This document shows positions 32,527-43,662 of a stretch of DNA of 64,000 nt, piece after piece (the stretch's first letter is position 1; every line of letters starts with the position of its first letter). Location of the stretch: contig JASISA010000025.1 of NCBI GenBank assembly GCA_031771865.1, positions 1,054,001-1,118,000 on the forward strand, written 5' to 3'. The notes beneath the pieces are model-generated. The model was given only the letters and a program-made list of their open reading frames with translations, was not told the origin of the DNA and made no database searches. This stretch comes from Nothophaeocryptopus gaeumannii (taxonomy: Eukaryota; Ascomycota; Dothideomycetes; Mycosphaerellales; Mycosphaerellaceae). Position numbers and translations under genes: made by a program.

Positions 32527-33595
32527 ATGGCCAACGGTAAGTCCGAAGCGCCTGGTGAGCACACTCTGCAGCCAGCTACTGCCTTGCGATCAACTGGCAA
32601 TGGAACACTGGGCGCAGGTAAGTTTTCTCTGTCATCTGAGGACCAAATCACGGTGGGAGCCGCTCTTCGAAAGCCGCTCATAACCAAGCCTTCTACATCG
32701 TCTTCGTCGGTCGCCAACACGCATCACACGAAGAGCTCATCACTGCAAAGCGGATCTATACCAGACATCTCAAAGAGCAACGAAGTCACTGTGCGCGACG
32801 ATGGAGAGTCCCGCAAACAGAAGCTGCAAGGGCAAGACAGAGAGCGCGCTTCAAATGCCCGCAAAGCAATGGTTGCAGCAACAAGAAGAGGTGGCAAGAG
32901 CTCGGCATACAGGACACCATCTCAAATACCCTCGCCGCACGCAACATGTCCGCGCCTTGGCCGCACCAAGCCACCGTCCTCCAGCTCTTAGGACGTTACG
33001 ACATCGATTCCCTCATTCTCGAAGCGCCTACGAGCGTCGGCAAGACTGTTCTAGCTGCAGTAACTGCTGTCCAGCACGCCATCCAGCAACACTCTCGTGT
33101 TAATGCCGATTATGATGGCGCTACCGTCATGCCCTCTGTGCTCATGCTCGTCCCTCACAAAGGCCTAGCCGTCCGACTGTTGAGAACATCAAGTCTCTGG
33201 TTCTTGGCAGCATTAGACCTAACGTGCAGGCCACATATGGTGGACGCGGCTACATTCAGAGCGTCAACGGCGAATTTCTCCCGACGGACATTGTGCTCGG
33301 CACCCATGGCAAAGTCGCAGAACTTCTTGGACACTCTACAATGCCTCTCGAGAAGCTCAGTCTGCTCATCATCTACGAGGCACAAACGATGTGCAGCCCG
33401 TCTTTGAACCGCACTGAGAAGAAGGATCTGCGTGGCATCTTCGAGAACGTGACAGGGACGTTTGCTCATCAGGGAGGACGAGCGTTGCAGAGTCCAGCAG
33501 TTAATGAAGACGGTCCTTCAACGAGACTGCAGAAAACAAAGAATTCTCTGCACAGTGTGCAATTGCGCTGCTGGTGCACTCGAAACTGGGCATAG
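32527..33595 (+). pseudogene. Decayed DEAD-box RNA helicase fragment
   Basis: Pieces of a DEAD-box helicase lie in different frames. An ATG at 32527 opens a Ser/Lys-rich N-terminal stretch. In another frame around 32909-33180 come a Q-motif-like segment (RWQELGIQDTISNTLAARN), then motif I as APTSVGKT and motif Ia as PHKGLAVR. The frame shifts by one base near 33178 and continues TVENIKSLVLGSIRPN, then TYGG, DIVLGTHGKVAELL (motif Ib region) and LIIYEAQTM in the place of motif II. The Walker B aspartate of DEAD is replaced (YEAQ), and nothing recognisable as motifs III to VI follows before stops at 33593-33595. The helicase core is therefore truncated, frameshifted and missing key residues; no function is expected. 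It may derive from duplication of a gene elsewhere. Confidence 0.7.
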
Positions 33596-35291
33596 TATAG
33601 GTACATGCTGAACTTGAGAGCTACAGGTGCGGTGCTTCGCGATATCAGACGGACAGTCAGTACAGATGGACTTCAGCAATGACGTTGTGCCTTTCGAGTG
33701 CAGCATAAAGGACAAACTAGTCTGCCCTCTTCAACTTTTATCCAGCTCTGTTCCTGCTTATGCCGAATCTCCAAATTACACGGGGCAAAATCCGCATGAC
33801 AGCGCTTCCGCCGTCTTCACGGCAAATGCCGGCTGAGGTCATCTGAGGCCGTCGCCTCGAGTCGAGTCCGGCCGGCGCCACGTGCAGCGCATCTCCGAGC
33901 CAATACGCAGGCACGCGACCGACGCCCGCTTCTACAGATGCGATGAGGCTTGTTGTGGCCACTCTCGATGTTGAAATCCTCACGGAGGGAAAGCAAGATG
34001 TCCATCAAGGTCTCCCTCCACGTTATCGTAGCGCTGAACTTAATCTACGAGTAAAATCTAGGTCACGGTCTAGGTCTTGGAACGTGGATATCGGCAAACC
34101 TCCCTCATCCGGATGCTTGTGCTCACTCCAACCGCGGATGCTTGCATGGCCAAACTTCACCACCACGCCATGACGTCCCGTCTTCGCAACGGTGAGTATC
34201 CAAACTGCAACACCCCCTCTTAGAAGCTGCCACAATCTTGCAAGAAATGTGAACCCCCGACGGCCGAAGTGTTCGTCACGGGCTAGTGATTGACGACGTC
34301 GTGGCTTAGACTCAAAGGAGCCGAATGTCCGTCTCAAGAGATCGGCGGTCTTGTTCTCGGGGATCTTGGAAGGCCAGCCGAACAGCAAACGGTCCTTCTC
34401 TGCATTCCCCTCTCAGGCCTGCCGTCGAATGCGAGGATGTTGCAATCTCCGCTCTTCTTGTCGCCTGATGTCGGCGTTTGCTTCGTAGGAAAGCAAGTTG
34501 CGTTTCAGCAGACGCTGTCGGGTCGCTTGGTTTGACAACAGCACGCAGGAGTTTTGCGGCAGAGAAGCCACGCTCGGTTTTAGTCGGACAGAATCTGTCG
34601 ATCTTAGCAGTCCAGACGATCCGGCTTGAGCCCAAGGAGAGACAGCGGCCAATCGAGCGAATGGCAGCGGAGTCAGGCTGCCACAGTGGGTCAAGCGCTA
34701 CCACGTTGCATGCTGCGCAGCGTTCTGGAAGAAGTCTATCAGCCGTCTTACCCCAACGGCGCATGCGGTCAATGCGAACCACCAGGGCAACGTTGCTTCC
34801 TGCTTGTCCTCATCGCTGCTCATCAAGGGGCCACACACGCACATGTGCTGTGGCCGAGCACCTCCAGGCGCTCGATAACCGCCTATATGCACCCGCCCCG
34901 GCCCTTCTTGTTTTCTTGTCGATCAACAGTGAAAGCGGCAAATTTTATTCTTTCTGCAGGGTTCCGTCTGGACCGCTCACAGGTCTCACGCCGCACACAC
35001 AACGGCCAACGGCCTCTGTCTAGCCCGCGCTATCCCTCAGCCTTACAAGCATGGATTGAGCAATTTGCCTCCACAGGCTTTAAGGTCCGCCTGGAACCGG
35101 TCCAGTTATTACACCTGACGGCCCGCTCTGGTCTTGCTTAGGAGTGGATTTGCACACACCTATCTGGTGCTTGCTGATTGATATACGCCTGTATCCCGTC
35201 CGCAGACGTCTGTCTCACAAGGAGGCACTCGATCCAGATCCTTCGAGGCTACCCACCTACGCTTCCCTACCACACTACATTAAGCGAGAAG
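33596..35291. other. Interval of 1.7 kb without supported gene
   Basis: Open frames up to about 170 codons exist on both strands (for example 34626-35141 plus, 34782-34312 minus), but none shows a domain, signal peptide or consistent splice pattern. Could be a decayed element. Confidence 0.4.
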
Positions 35292-35951
35292 ATGTTTGAG
35301 AACTTCTCCTTCGACACGCCGCGGTCGCCATCGCTGGACTCGAACGTCACACTATCGACAAGGGACACTTCGAGATCAGTATCTCCATGTTCACCTACTG
35401 GACCGTTCCCTGCACCATGCTTCTCCGTAACGGACCTTGCTGCAAGCTTCGCCAACTCGAGATTACGGCAAGACTCTCAAATATGCTACGACTCTTGCGA
35501 TGCATATGCGAACACGGAGGATGACGCCGGCTGGGCGATACCTTCGGCAGAGGATGATGACTTTTCAATCATGTCTCGATCACGAACAGTACCGCAAAGG
35601 CCTCACTCTCCTTCGAGGCGCATGCAAAGGCAAATGAACGCCAGACTGCTGTGCTCATCAGCGCACGCCAAAGAAATCGCTGCATTGGTATCTCAGATGG
35701 TGGACTGCAAGGAACAATGCGAGGTTATGGAGTCGGAGTCGTCGAAGAGGGAACCCGAAGTCGACGACGAGGGGTATGACAGCAGTGACGCAGCTACATC
35801 TTGTAGATCCAGCCTCGCAGTGCAGAAGACGAGGCTCGACTACCGCCGGTCATCAGAGATGAAGGGCACTGGTGCACGAGTCTGCAAGGCCGTGCGATGT
35901 CAAAAGGATAGGAAGCATAGGAGGATAAGGAGTTCGGAATTGGAAGCATGA
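35292..35951 (+). CDS. Hypothetical serine-rich protein
   Basis: Single-exon frame of 219 residues from ATG 35292 (MFENFSFDTPRSPSLDSNV). The first 75 residues are rich in Ser, Thr and Pro; residues about 110-150 (RRMQRQMNARLLCSSAHAKEIAALVSQMV) form a likely amphipathic helix; the rest is alternately acidic (EVDDEGYDSSD) and basic (RCQKDRKHRRIRSSE). I recognise no family. The regular composition and good start context make a real, perhaps fungus-specific, gene likely. A nuclear location is possible from the basic tail. Confidence 0.55.
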   Translation: MFENFSFDTPRSPSLDSNVTLSTRDTSRSVSPCSPTGPFPAPCFSVTDLAASFANSRLRQDSQICYDSCDAYANTEDDAGWAIPSAEDDDFSIMSRSRTVPQRPHSPSRRMQRQMNARLLCSSAHAKEIAALVSQMVDCKEQCEVMESESSKREPEVDDEGYDSSDAATSCRSSLAVQKTRLDYRRSSEMKGTGARVCKAVRCQKDRKHRRIRSSELEA

Positions 35952-36469
35952 GATACCCCAAGGCATGGCACCATTATAGAGAAGCCGCTTTTTTGTTGAT
36001 TATTCAAAGCGTGGCGTTGGAGGTTAAGTGACACGGTCCACTAAGGTGTGACCAATTACACATCCGATTCTGGCCTCAAGACAGTGAGAAGCCAGTTGGC
36101 TACGGGCCGCAGCTGAGCGCTGGAAGATACCAGACAGTAACGATCAAACCGAGCAGTCATACGCTCTTGTACATTGATGCAAAAAACAATCGTTCCCACG
36201 TTCTGAACTGTTCTCCTTTCCTTTGAGCTTCGCTAAACTACTTGTCCACGATGCCACGAACATACGCAGTAGGCCTTCGGTAGAAATCTGGACAGATGTT
36301 AAAACCTGTAAGACATTTCGTAGACAGCTCGCTATGCAGCTACTAATGTCTATACTCAGTGAATCGGGCCCTTTGCCTGGTCAACGCAAGATGTTGCTTG
36401 AGACTGCCAGCAGCGCCCGCGGGTTGATGGCGTCAGGTTGTCGTTCAATACCTCAGCGCTCGTGTGCAT
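35952..36469. other. Intergenic region between convergent genes
   Basis: About 520 bases; nothing supported beyond likely 3' ends. Confidence 0.45.
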
Positions 36470-37486
36470 CTATAGCTTGCTTTCCTTCGCTTCAGGCAGA
36501 TCCACAACGACCTTGCCCCACGTGTCTCTCGCACCCAATGCTTCCAATGCCGCCGGGACGGACTCCAATCTCTTATACTCCTTATCAGTATAGTTTGTCG
36601 CTCGAATCCTCTTCTGCTCCATCAACTTGTGCAGCTCATTCCACACCTCCGGAATCTTCTCCGGCTCGAACTTCGCATACGCTCCCCAATGCAGCCCCAC
36701 GACGGAGATATTCTTCAACAAGATCCTGTTCGTGGCAACCTTCTCAATCGTTCCACCTGCAAATCCAACGACGAGCAATCGTCCATTCCAAGCGATACAC
36801 TTGGTACTCTTCTCAATCAACCCCACAGAATCATACACAATATCCACTCCTCTCTTCTTCGGCGTCAACTCCAACACTTTCTGCGGCCAACTCTCATCCC
36901 TATAATCAATCCCATAATCCGCTCCAAAGCTCTTCGCTACATCCAGTTTATGCTGCGTCCCTGCAGTCGCAATGACCGTAGCTCCTAAAGCTTTCGCAAT
37001 CTGCACAGCAGCCAAACCCACCCCTCCCGCAGCAGCATGGATGAGAACCCAATCTCCTTTCTTCACATTCGCCCTCGTCACAAGACTCGCGTAACTCGTC
37101 GGCATCGTCACAAAAAGTCCCGCGGCTTCAAAAAAACTCCACCCTTTCGGAATCGGTTGCAGTTGCGCCTCTGCCGCACATACTTTATACGCATACCCTC
37201 CCTGCGCAGACCCGAACACTCGATCTCCGACATTGAATTTGGGTGGGTGGTGAGCGGGGGACGTTGGGGTGGAGAGGATTATTCCTGAGAATTCGGCGCC
37301 AGAGACCCAGGGGAGAGGGGGTTGGTGTTGGTATTTTCCGCGGATTTGGAGGAGGTCGAAGAAGTTTGTTGCGGCGGCGCGGACGGCGATGAGGTATTGA
37401 TCTGGTTTGGGGGTGGGGTCGGGGATAGAGGTTACGGTGAGGTCGCGGGGGCCGGAGACGTATTGTTTGACTTGAATGGCGCGCAT
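36470..37486 (-). CDS. Zeta-crystallin-like quinone oxidoreductase (MDR family)
   Basis: Single exon of 338 residues. The N-terminal catalytic fold shows the NFFDLLQIRGKY tract (compare NFxDxxxRxGxY in the family) and GxExSGxI. The NADPH-binding motif AAAGGVGLAAVQ is at residues 151-162, followed by GATVIATAGTQHKLDVAKS and GADYGIDYRDESW. Zinc-ligand cysteines of alcohol dehydrogenases are absent, which points to the zinc-free quinone oxidoreductase branch that reduces quinones or conjugated carbonyls with NADPH. The C-terminus GKVVVDLPE is typical. Start at ATG 37486 fits the usual MRAIQV opening. Intact; no cluster partners nearby. Confidence 0.93.
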   Translation of the reverse strand: MRAIQVKQYVSGPRDLTVTSIPDPTPKPDQYLIAVRAAATNFFDLLQIRGKYQHQPPLPWVSGAEFSGIILSTPTSPAHHPPKFNVGDRVFGSAQGGYAYKVCAAEAQLQPIPKGWSFFEAAGLFVTMPTSYASLVTRANVKKGDWVLIHAAAGGVGLAAVQIAKALGATVIATAGTQHKLDVAKSFGADYGIDYRDESWPQKVLELTPKKRGVDIVYDSVGLIEKSTKCIAWNGRLLVVGFAGGTIEKVATNRILLKNISVVGLHWGAYAKFEPEKIPEVWNELHKLMEQKRIRATNYTDKEYKRLESVPAALEALGARDTWGKVVVDLPEAKESKL

Positions 37487-38291
37487 TTTGGAGGCTTCGG
37501 GTTGGGAGTGCTATGAGAGCTTCTCTGGAGGAGAGTGGAGGGGTTATGGGGAGGTGTTGGAAGATAATGGCTCAGTGGTAGAGAGCAGAGCCGAGAGTCA
37601 ATGGTAATGACAGGAATGCTGAAGAGAGATTGAGAGAGACGACACTGCACTGTCGAGTCTGACTTACCTTGGTTGTCTATGCGAGAGCGTGATGCAGCCG
37701 AGGCTGAAGTCAGTCGGCTGTTCTGTGTTCAGGCCTGCTCCGCGTGGAGAGCTGGGCAAGAGCGACCGAGTCGGACCCTGGATCTTGGATCTGGACATTC
37801 TACCTTCGCAGTCTCAATAGACATCTATTAGAGAGCGCACTCAATATCTTTATCTGAGCATTTCACCCAGAATCTGAAGCTACGAGTATGGAGTTCAAAG
37901 CCCGGTAATAGACACGTCAGAACTCTGCCTTTCGGTCTGCTGACTGTGGATTTCTTTTGCCTACATACACAATAGCCCATCTCCAACCACAGCTGAAGTG
38001 AAACCGCTTCTAGATATCCCTCTCTCAGGTCGCTCCGAGATGACACTGTTGTCTGCAAAGGTAGTCGTGTGGAGGAATGTCCATAACTAGAAAGCATGAC
38101 ATTCTACCTGAACCCTTCGCACCTTGAGACGCGACTGCAGTTCAGCACGGGATGCACTATTTTGCCTGTCAGGTCCCTTTCGCCGCCTCCGCTGAGTTGT
38201 CCTGTTTGAGAAGTATGGGTTGAGATGAGGGCGCCGTGGAGTCTACATTGAATGGGAAGAGATGAAAAGATGAGATAGTTGAATAACATTT
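37487..38291. other. Intergenic region of 0.8 kb
   Basis: Upstream of the quinone oxidoreductase and downstream of the PAS-like gene. No supported feature. Confidence 0.45.
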
Positions 38292-40304
38292 TTAGATATC
38301 AAAATCCCCCTTCACAAACGCAACCCACAATCCCGTCCGCTCTGCCGCCTCTCCCTTCTCCATCAGTGGCACACACCTACAATTCATCTCCCTCGCACCA
38401 GCTCCTGTACCCCAAGCACTCTTACAATCAAACTCCCCACCCTTCATCCAGTTCTTCGCAACAGCCGCAACCAACCCCTGCTGAAACGAACTCGCCTCCT
38501 TCCCACCACCCGGACCTTCTTTACTTCCATACCAATTCTCCCACAGCTGCGCTGAGACCCCTGGCAACCGCATAGTTGACGGTATGCCGTTGGAACGGTA
38601 AGATGAAGGGCGAAGGATGAGGAATTCGGAGTGGGATTCACTGGTATAGGATATTTCCGAGAGGAGTTGGAGGGTCCGCATACTCGCAGACTCCGGATCC
38701 AATTTCGAGATCAGCTCGATTGTCTGATCGATAGTCTGTGCGGTATCTGCGTCGGTTTGGAGATCATCGGCGACGGCGATCCAGTCGATTAAAGGAGAGC
38801 CGGAGGGTGTTGGACTAGAAGTGGAGTCGTCGCAGATTTCGATCTCCTCAACAGATTTGCCAATTGCTTCGGCGAGTTCAGCTAGAGCAGCTTTGCGAAA
38901 GGAGTCTGTAACATCGATATCTGTGACGAGGAGGTTGACATTCTTTCCGGATTTGCGGTCCACGACCTGGATGACGCATTGCAGGAGGACTCTCAGGGTG
39001 GCATTGTAAGGTGATGGAGAGACTATTTGAAGGGACGATTCCATGCCTGTGCCGAAGATGTTCAAGAACGTGGAGGAGCCGATGTTGTTCAACTTCGTTC
39101 CAACGCGGTAGTCGTTTGATGCGAAGCTGATTGGCGTCCCGTGGACTTTGGGGTCGCAGAGAGCGACGCCTCCGAAGGGGACGTTGACGGGTGAAGCTGA
39201 TGTCTTCTTCCATGTTGGACGGTTAGGAAAGTCTCTGCCAAACTCATCCCCAAGGGCGGCGTTCCTGACTATGGTGGAGCGTTGCTCGTGCAGGAAGTTC
39301 TCGTTCTGCTGCGAGTAAATCGTCGAGGCAGACGTCAATGTCGGAAGCGAGATGTTGCTCACCGATTGCATATCGACCATGCTTCCATCGTCAGGGATGT
39401 CTTCTGCGGGATCCCACCAATCTTGCCGGACGTGCTTTTGTAGCATTTTGGAAGTGGCGAGCGTGAACACGAGTCTGTCCATCTGAGCAGACGTGATTTT
39501 GAGCATGGTGCTCTTCTCCGGTTGGGGACGGCCACCAGTGTAGATGGCGCTCACTGGCCGTGAAAGCCTGGGCGATACCTTTGGCGTGTCATCATCATAT
39601 TCGTAGCCATCTTCCTCAGTCAAGTGTGGTAGAGTTGGACTGCTATGGTTTCGTCCCGGGCTACTTGTCGGACTGCTCAGCGGGCTAGAAAGGAAGATCA
39701 GCGACTTTGTGACATCGATTGGGGTGAAGAATATCTCAAAGGTCTGTGAGTCTCTTCTCCGCCTGGAAGGTGTGCTGGACGTGCTAGAAGCACTTTCGTG
39801 GCGCTTGTGAGCAGAGTCTTCCGTCTCAACATACAGGTTCGCGTCCTTGACACGGTCTTCTCCTTGAGTTGCTTGCTCTTCAATTCCCTTGATCATCTGC
39901 TTGACGTTGACGTTGACGTTGACGTTGGAAAAATTGGGGTTGCTTCCGCACTGCTGAGCATCATAGCGTACAGGCTGTAGAAGCTCAGGCTCTGTTACTG
40001 GGCACGCCCGAGGCACTGGATATTCCGGCAATTCGCTGGAATCGATCGATAAGGTACTGGCATGAGGCGAGTGAGTAAAGGGGTCCGTGTCTGCTGTGTC
40101 CCTTGCTTCGTCTCCTTCACCTCCACTGTTGAAAGTGGTACTAGGCGTGAAGTGCACACTTCTTGGCTCCGTCTTCCTGTTCTCTCTAGCAAAGTCCATT
40201 GCCTTGACATGCTGCATGTGATCGTCATCGTACTCTGCATGTATTCCCCTCGGACCGCGAAGAACATCCGCGGACGCCACTCTGTACCCACTGTTCCCGG
40301 GCAT
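38292..40304 (-). CDS. Large fungal protein with PAS-like region
   Basis: Single open frame of 670 residues from ATG 40304 (MPGNSGYRVASADVLRGPR). The N-terminal 300 residues are disordered and rich in Ser, Thr and Pro, with an NVNVNVNV run encoded by a GACGTT microsatellite at about 39902-39928. Residues about 385-410 (PFGGVALCDPKVHGTPISF, then ASNDY) resemble the start of a PAS domain, and VLLQCVIQVVDRKSGKNVN and VNLLVTDIDVTDSF could be its later strands. The C-terminal 150 residues look folded (SEFLILRPSSYRSNGIPST, WENWYGSKEG). PAS domains sense light, redox or ligands, but no signalling output domain is visible. Function unknown; conserved in appearance rather than by search. Confidence 0.7.
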   Translation of the reverse strand: MPGNSGYRVASADVLRGPRGIHAEYDDDHMQHVKAMDFARENRKTEPRSVHFTPSTTFNSGGEGDEARDTADTDPFTHSPHASTLSIDSSELPEYPVPRACPVTEPELLQPVRYDAQQCGSNPNFSNVNVNVNVKQMIKGIEEQATQGEDRVKDANLYVETEDSAHKRHESASSTSSTPSRRRRDSQTFEIFFTPIDVTKSLIFLSSPLSSPTSSPGRNHSSPTLPHLTEEDGYEYDDDTPKVSPRLSRPVSAIYTGGRPQPEKSTMLKITSAQMDRLVFTLATSKMLQKHVRQDWWDPAEDIPDDGSMVDMQSVSNISLPTLTSASTIYSQQNENFLHEQRSTIVRNAALGDEFGRDFPNRPTWKKTSASPVNVPFGGVALCDPKVHGTPISFASNDYRVGTKLNNIGSSTFLNIFGTGMESSLQIVSPSPYNATLRVLLQCVIQVVDRKSGKNVNLLVTDIDVTDSFRKAALAELAEAIGKSVEEIEICDDSTSSPTPSGSPLIDWIAVADDLQTDADTAQTIDQTIELISKLDPESASMRTLQLLSEISYTSESHSEFLILRPSSYRSNGIPSTMRLPGVSAQLWENWYGSKEGPGGGKEASSFQQGLVAAVAKNWMKGGEFDCKSAWGTGAGAREMNCRCVPLMEKGEAAERTGLWVAFVKGDFDI

Positions 40305-40443
40305 TGTTGTCGTGGTGGCGCTGTCTCAATTTCTGTTTATATGTCTTGAAATATTTGACTGACCTGCAGTATTCTCAGAATGAAGTCCATATGTCGGTCT
40401 CAGACCTGGATTTGAGAGTGAATGTTCAATCGTCAAAAGCTCG

Positions 40444-40680
40444 TCAAAGTGAAACGGAATGGTTGCAGAACCGGAGCATGTGCGAATGCTCAAGGGATGG
40501 AGCACGGGCGCCACAAAGATACATTGTCTTCATGTGGCTCATTTCGCATGTGCCGACGATGACGCACGTGAAACAAAGAAAGACAAGGTGACCAAGGAGT
40601 AGAATAGAAATGAGGACAAAGAGATACCGAAAGGTCGCGCTTTGACGGGATCGCAAATTGTTAGGTCTCGGCTTTGACAT
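40444..40680 (-). CDS. Possible small membrane protein
   Basis: Open frame of 78 residues from ATG 40680 (MSKPRPNNLRSRQSATFRY). After a basic N-terminus one strong membrane segment follows (LFVLISILLLGHLVFLCFT), then a cysteine-containing tail. It could be the first exon of a larger membrane protein or a chance frame; no continuation was convincing. It lies in the 600-base gap between the PAS-like gene and DSK2. Confidence 0.25.
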   Translation of the reverse strand: MSKPRPNNLRSRQSATFRYLFVLISILLLGHLVFLCFTCVIVGTCEMSHMKTMYLCGARAPSLEHSHMLRFCNHSVSL

Positions 40681-40918
40681 CGCTATCGAAGAAGACGGTC
40701 GAGGATGAATGCCTGAGATCGTTGAACTGCAGCGTATCATTTCTCATAGCGAATGATTGAATCTTGCGCTTCGTGAACGCTCCATGATGTCCGTGACGCC
40801 GTCGCTGCATGCTTCGTGGTTACTGTACAAACAAAGCGATAGTCCATGCTTTAAAGAGACAACTCTGTAAGAGAAGTCATAGCTAGTATTTTTGGGGTCT
40901 CGTTCGCCGCGCACTCGC

Positions 40919-42235
40919 TCAAGGGTTCGAGAATAGGTATTCCACGGCGCCTTGCACGCTCCCTCCACTTCTGCGCAAGGCCGTAACGTTGCGGTCGAAA
41001 TCATAGAATCCCATCTCGTTCAGCTGTCGCAGCTGTTCCTCATATCGCTCTTCTGGAGGCCGGTTGTCTGGTGGTCCTTGCGGCTCAGGTGGTCCCCCAA
41101 GGCCACCGAATGGGTTTAATCCAGCTCCAGCTCCAGCTCCAGTGCCAGTGCCAGTGCCAGCGCCCGCACCGGCAGCTCCGCCACCAGCTCCGCCGCCGAA
41201 AGCCTGCATCATCTGCTGCATCATCTCCGGGTTCTGCATGAGCTGTTGGGTCATGGCCTGGAGAGGATTCTGCTGCCCAGATGGAGTCTGACCGCCGCCG
41301 AACAGGTTGCCAAACGGATTTTGCTGACTCGCCGGGTCGGTGTTGGCACCGCCGCCAGGCGCTCCCCGTGCACCTGGGAAGAGTGCAGCAAACGGATTCG
41401 CCGGCGGATTCTGGCCAGTCTCTCCGGCGTTTTGAGCCGCACCCTGCTCACCACCAGCATTTGCGCCGGCATTGGCGCCTTCTGTGGATGGAGTGGTGTC
41501 GGTCTGGCCAGGCATAGGAAAAGCTCCCTCACCACCCGTACCGCCGTTCCTACCCATGGCTCTCTGCATTTGCATCTGCATTCTGATCATGTCCGGGTTG
41601 AGCATCATCCGCCTCATCTCGGGATTCTCGATTGCGGCACGTGCCATTGGGTTGTTTCGAATCATTGGATTGTTGCGCAGCATGTCCAGGACCGCTGGGT
41701 TATTCATCGCCTCATTCATCTGCTGTGCGAAGTTCGGGTTGTCTAGCATCCTAAGCATATCGTCTGGGTTTGGCGGAGCACCCATTCCTCCGTCCGCACC
41801 AAACATATCCGCACCTGGCAGGCCATGAAAGCCAGCATATCGTGCGCCAGTCAGTTGTGCCAGCGGGTTGCCTGCACCAGTCCCAGCTGCTATGTTGGAA
41901 GGTACGTTTCCGGCGGGCTGTCCAGCACCAGGCGGTACTTGTGGACCGGTCTGACTGGCTGGGTTTTGCCTCTGATTGCTGGCCGCACTCTTGACCAAAT
42001 GCACAGTGTTACCATCCTTGATCTTGTAGCTGCCTAATGTGTCGGTATCCTTCAGCACGCGTCCACTGTATATCAGGCGCTGTCGCTCGGGTGGAACATC
42101 TGCGTATTCTGAGGAAGACAGCTTAGTCTTCAGGTCGGCAACGGTCGTTGTTGCCGGAACTGTAAGAGCGAATTTCTGATCGGAGGAAGATTTGACGTTG
42201 AAGGTGATTTGCTGCTCGCTGTCTTCGGCGGACAT
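40919..42235 (-). CDS. DSK2: Ubiquilin/Dsk2-type proteasome shuttle
   Basis: Single exon, 438 residues from ATG 42235 (MSAEDSEQQITFNV). The N-terminus is a ubiquitin-like domain (residues about 8-82, with VADLKTKLS, RLIYSGRVLKD and DGNTVHLVKS). Two STI1-type regions follow, rich in Asn-Pro and Met (NPAVLDMLRNNPMIRNNPM and MTQQLMQNPEMMQQMMQ). The C-terminus is a UBA domain (YEEQLRQLNEMGFYDFDRN, then QGAVEYLF). Dsk2 binds ubiquitinated proteins through UBA and the proteasome through the ubiquitin-like domain. Between them is a Gly/Ala/Thr-rich linker whose core (GAGTGTGTGAGAGAG) is encoded by a hexanucleotide-like repeat at about 41120-41170. The protein is longer than yeast Dsk2 (373) because of this linker. 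Confidence 0.95.
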   Translation of the reverse strand: MSAEDSEQQITFNVKSSSDQKFALTVPATTTVADLKTKLSSSEYADVPPERQRLIYSGRVLKDTDTLGSYKIKDGNTVHLVKSAASNQRQNPASQTGPQVPPGAGQPAGNVPSNIAAGTGAGNPLAQLTGARYAGFHGLPGADMFGADGGMGAPPNPDDMLRMLDNPNFAQQMNEAMNNPAVLDMLRNNPMIRNNPMARAAIENPEMRRMMLNPDMIRMQMQMQRAMGRNGGTGGEGAFPMPGQTDTTPSTEGANAGANAGGEQGAAQNAGETGQNPPANPFAALFPGARGAPGGGANTDPASQQNPFGNLFGGGQTPSGQQNPLQAMTQQLMQNPEMMQQMMQAFGGGAGGGAAGAGAGTGTGTGAGAGAGLNPFGGLGGPPEPQGPPDNRPPEERYEEQLRQLNEMGFYDFDRNVTALRRSGGSVQGAVEYLFSNP

Positions 42236-43662
42236 GGCGGCGGTGAGGATGTCGTTAATGGTGGAGGCGGCAGTGGGATATAAGCTGAAGCGTACTGTCC
42301 GTTCCACTGGCCGCTGTTTGCCGGCCTTTGTTAGATGGAAGGATGTTCGTTGGTGTTGTACAGATGCCGCTTAGGTGGGTATTAAGGGAGCTTTGATGAT
42401 CGATTGCTGCGGCTGGTTCGGCTAAGTGCGAGGGCAATGTGTCCTTTCCGATGTTGATTCGTACGTGCCTAATCGATACAGAAGTGAGTGGAAGGGCTTC
42501 GACATGCGGCGGCGGCGGCTTGTGAGGCGGAACACCGGTCGGTTGATTGGTGATGTCAATTGAGCAGCCGGACGGAAGTCGTCTACAATCAGCCGCTTAT
42601 CGTGGTCTCCATGTGCCGCGACTTTTCATTCACTTACCCGTCTTACGCCCGCAAAACTCCTCGTACGGAACTCTCGTGCTACAATCACGACGCCCACGCC
42701 TGCTAGTGCGCAATCATTATCCGGACTTGTAACCAGATTGTTGGAGAGGTGTATAGCGATATAGACACTAGCGCATGCCTGGACTACTTGAATCCACCTA
42801 GCTGAACTTCAGGTAATCTCTAAGGACAGGACGCTCAATTTGCTTGGAAAGGCGCACTTAGGCTCCTAAAAGCGGCTTAATACTAGCGAGAGGGGCGGCA
42901 ACGAGGTCTGTTAACGTCCTTGGATCTAGACGGTCGACCCCGCCAAGCGACTTCCGCTTCTCTCCTACGAAATCGCATATTTGTCTATATGTGTTCACCG
43001 GCCAGCTAGCGTGCCTAAATTCTACCTAGAAGAGCGCGTAGAATCGGTCCAAAGTACGGCAGACAGACATGTTAGTAGGTTGTTGTTGTTGCGCTACTAG
43101 ACTCATGGATTTAGAGCAGCTGCTCCCTCTTGCGACGTAGGCGACGCTACTGCTAATGTCAGAGTCTCGGCATTTTTCTTTATAGGAGGGACGGAGAAGG
43201 AGGTTACGGGCGCGCATTCTCCTAACTACTAGGTTGTCAAAGACGAAGATCGATGTCGAGCTGTTAGGTGGCTGTTCGGCGCAGGGAAACGGTGTTGGCG
43301 ATGGTGCTGTGTGAGGCGGACACGTTGTGTGGCTTGTGGCGCAGCAGCCGATCCTCAGGCCGATCCAAAGCCGATGATGACCTCTTGCTTCGAGCGACGC
43401 TGATTTCTTGACGCATCCCCTGAACATCATGCACCAGACGACAAGCTATGCCTCGTCAGGCTGATATTGACAACCATCCACAAACAGGAACACCGTAAGA
43501 AATGACATACTTCTAGACTTGTTCATACGCACACAGCCTTCCTCCTCCTCGTCAAACACCCGTATCATTGCTACTGCCATTGCTGCGTTCTAGCGTATTC
43601 ATATACCCGCATCATCTCTCGTTCACGATTCCAGCTACACCTACGATACCACCACCGCCAAG
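42236..43662. other. Interval of 1.4 kb, perhaps with a decayed element
   Basis: Between DSK2 and the Pmp3-family gene. The stretch 42720-43250 is rich in CTAG and TAG words and lacks long open frames, as expected of a decayed repeat, but no transposon domain or terminal repeat was identified. Confidence 0.35.

Noticed and set aside
36223..36975. Long Ser/Pro-rich frame on the plus strand opposite the quinone oxidoreductase
   Set aside because: Lies antisense to a clear enzyme gene and has low-complexity composition typical of a shadow frame.
42720..43430. Possible transposon remnant
   Set aside because: Rich in TAG words and lacking open frames, but no terminal repeats, target duplications or transposase motifs could be found.
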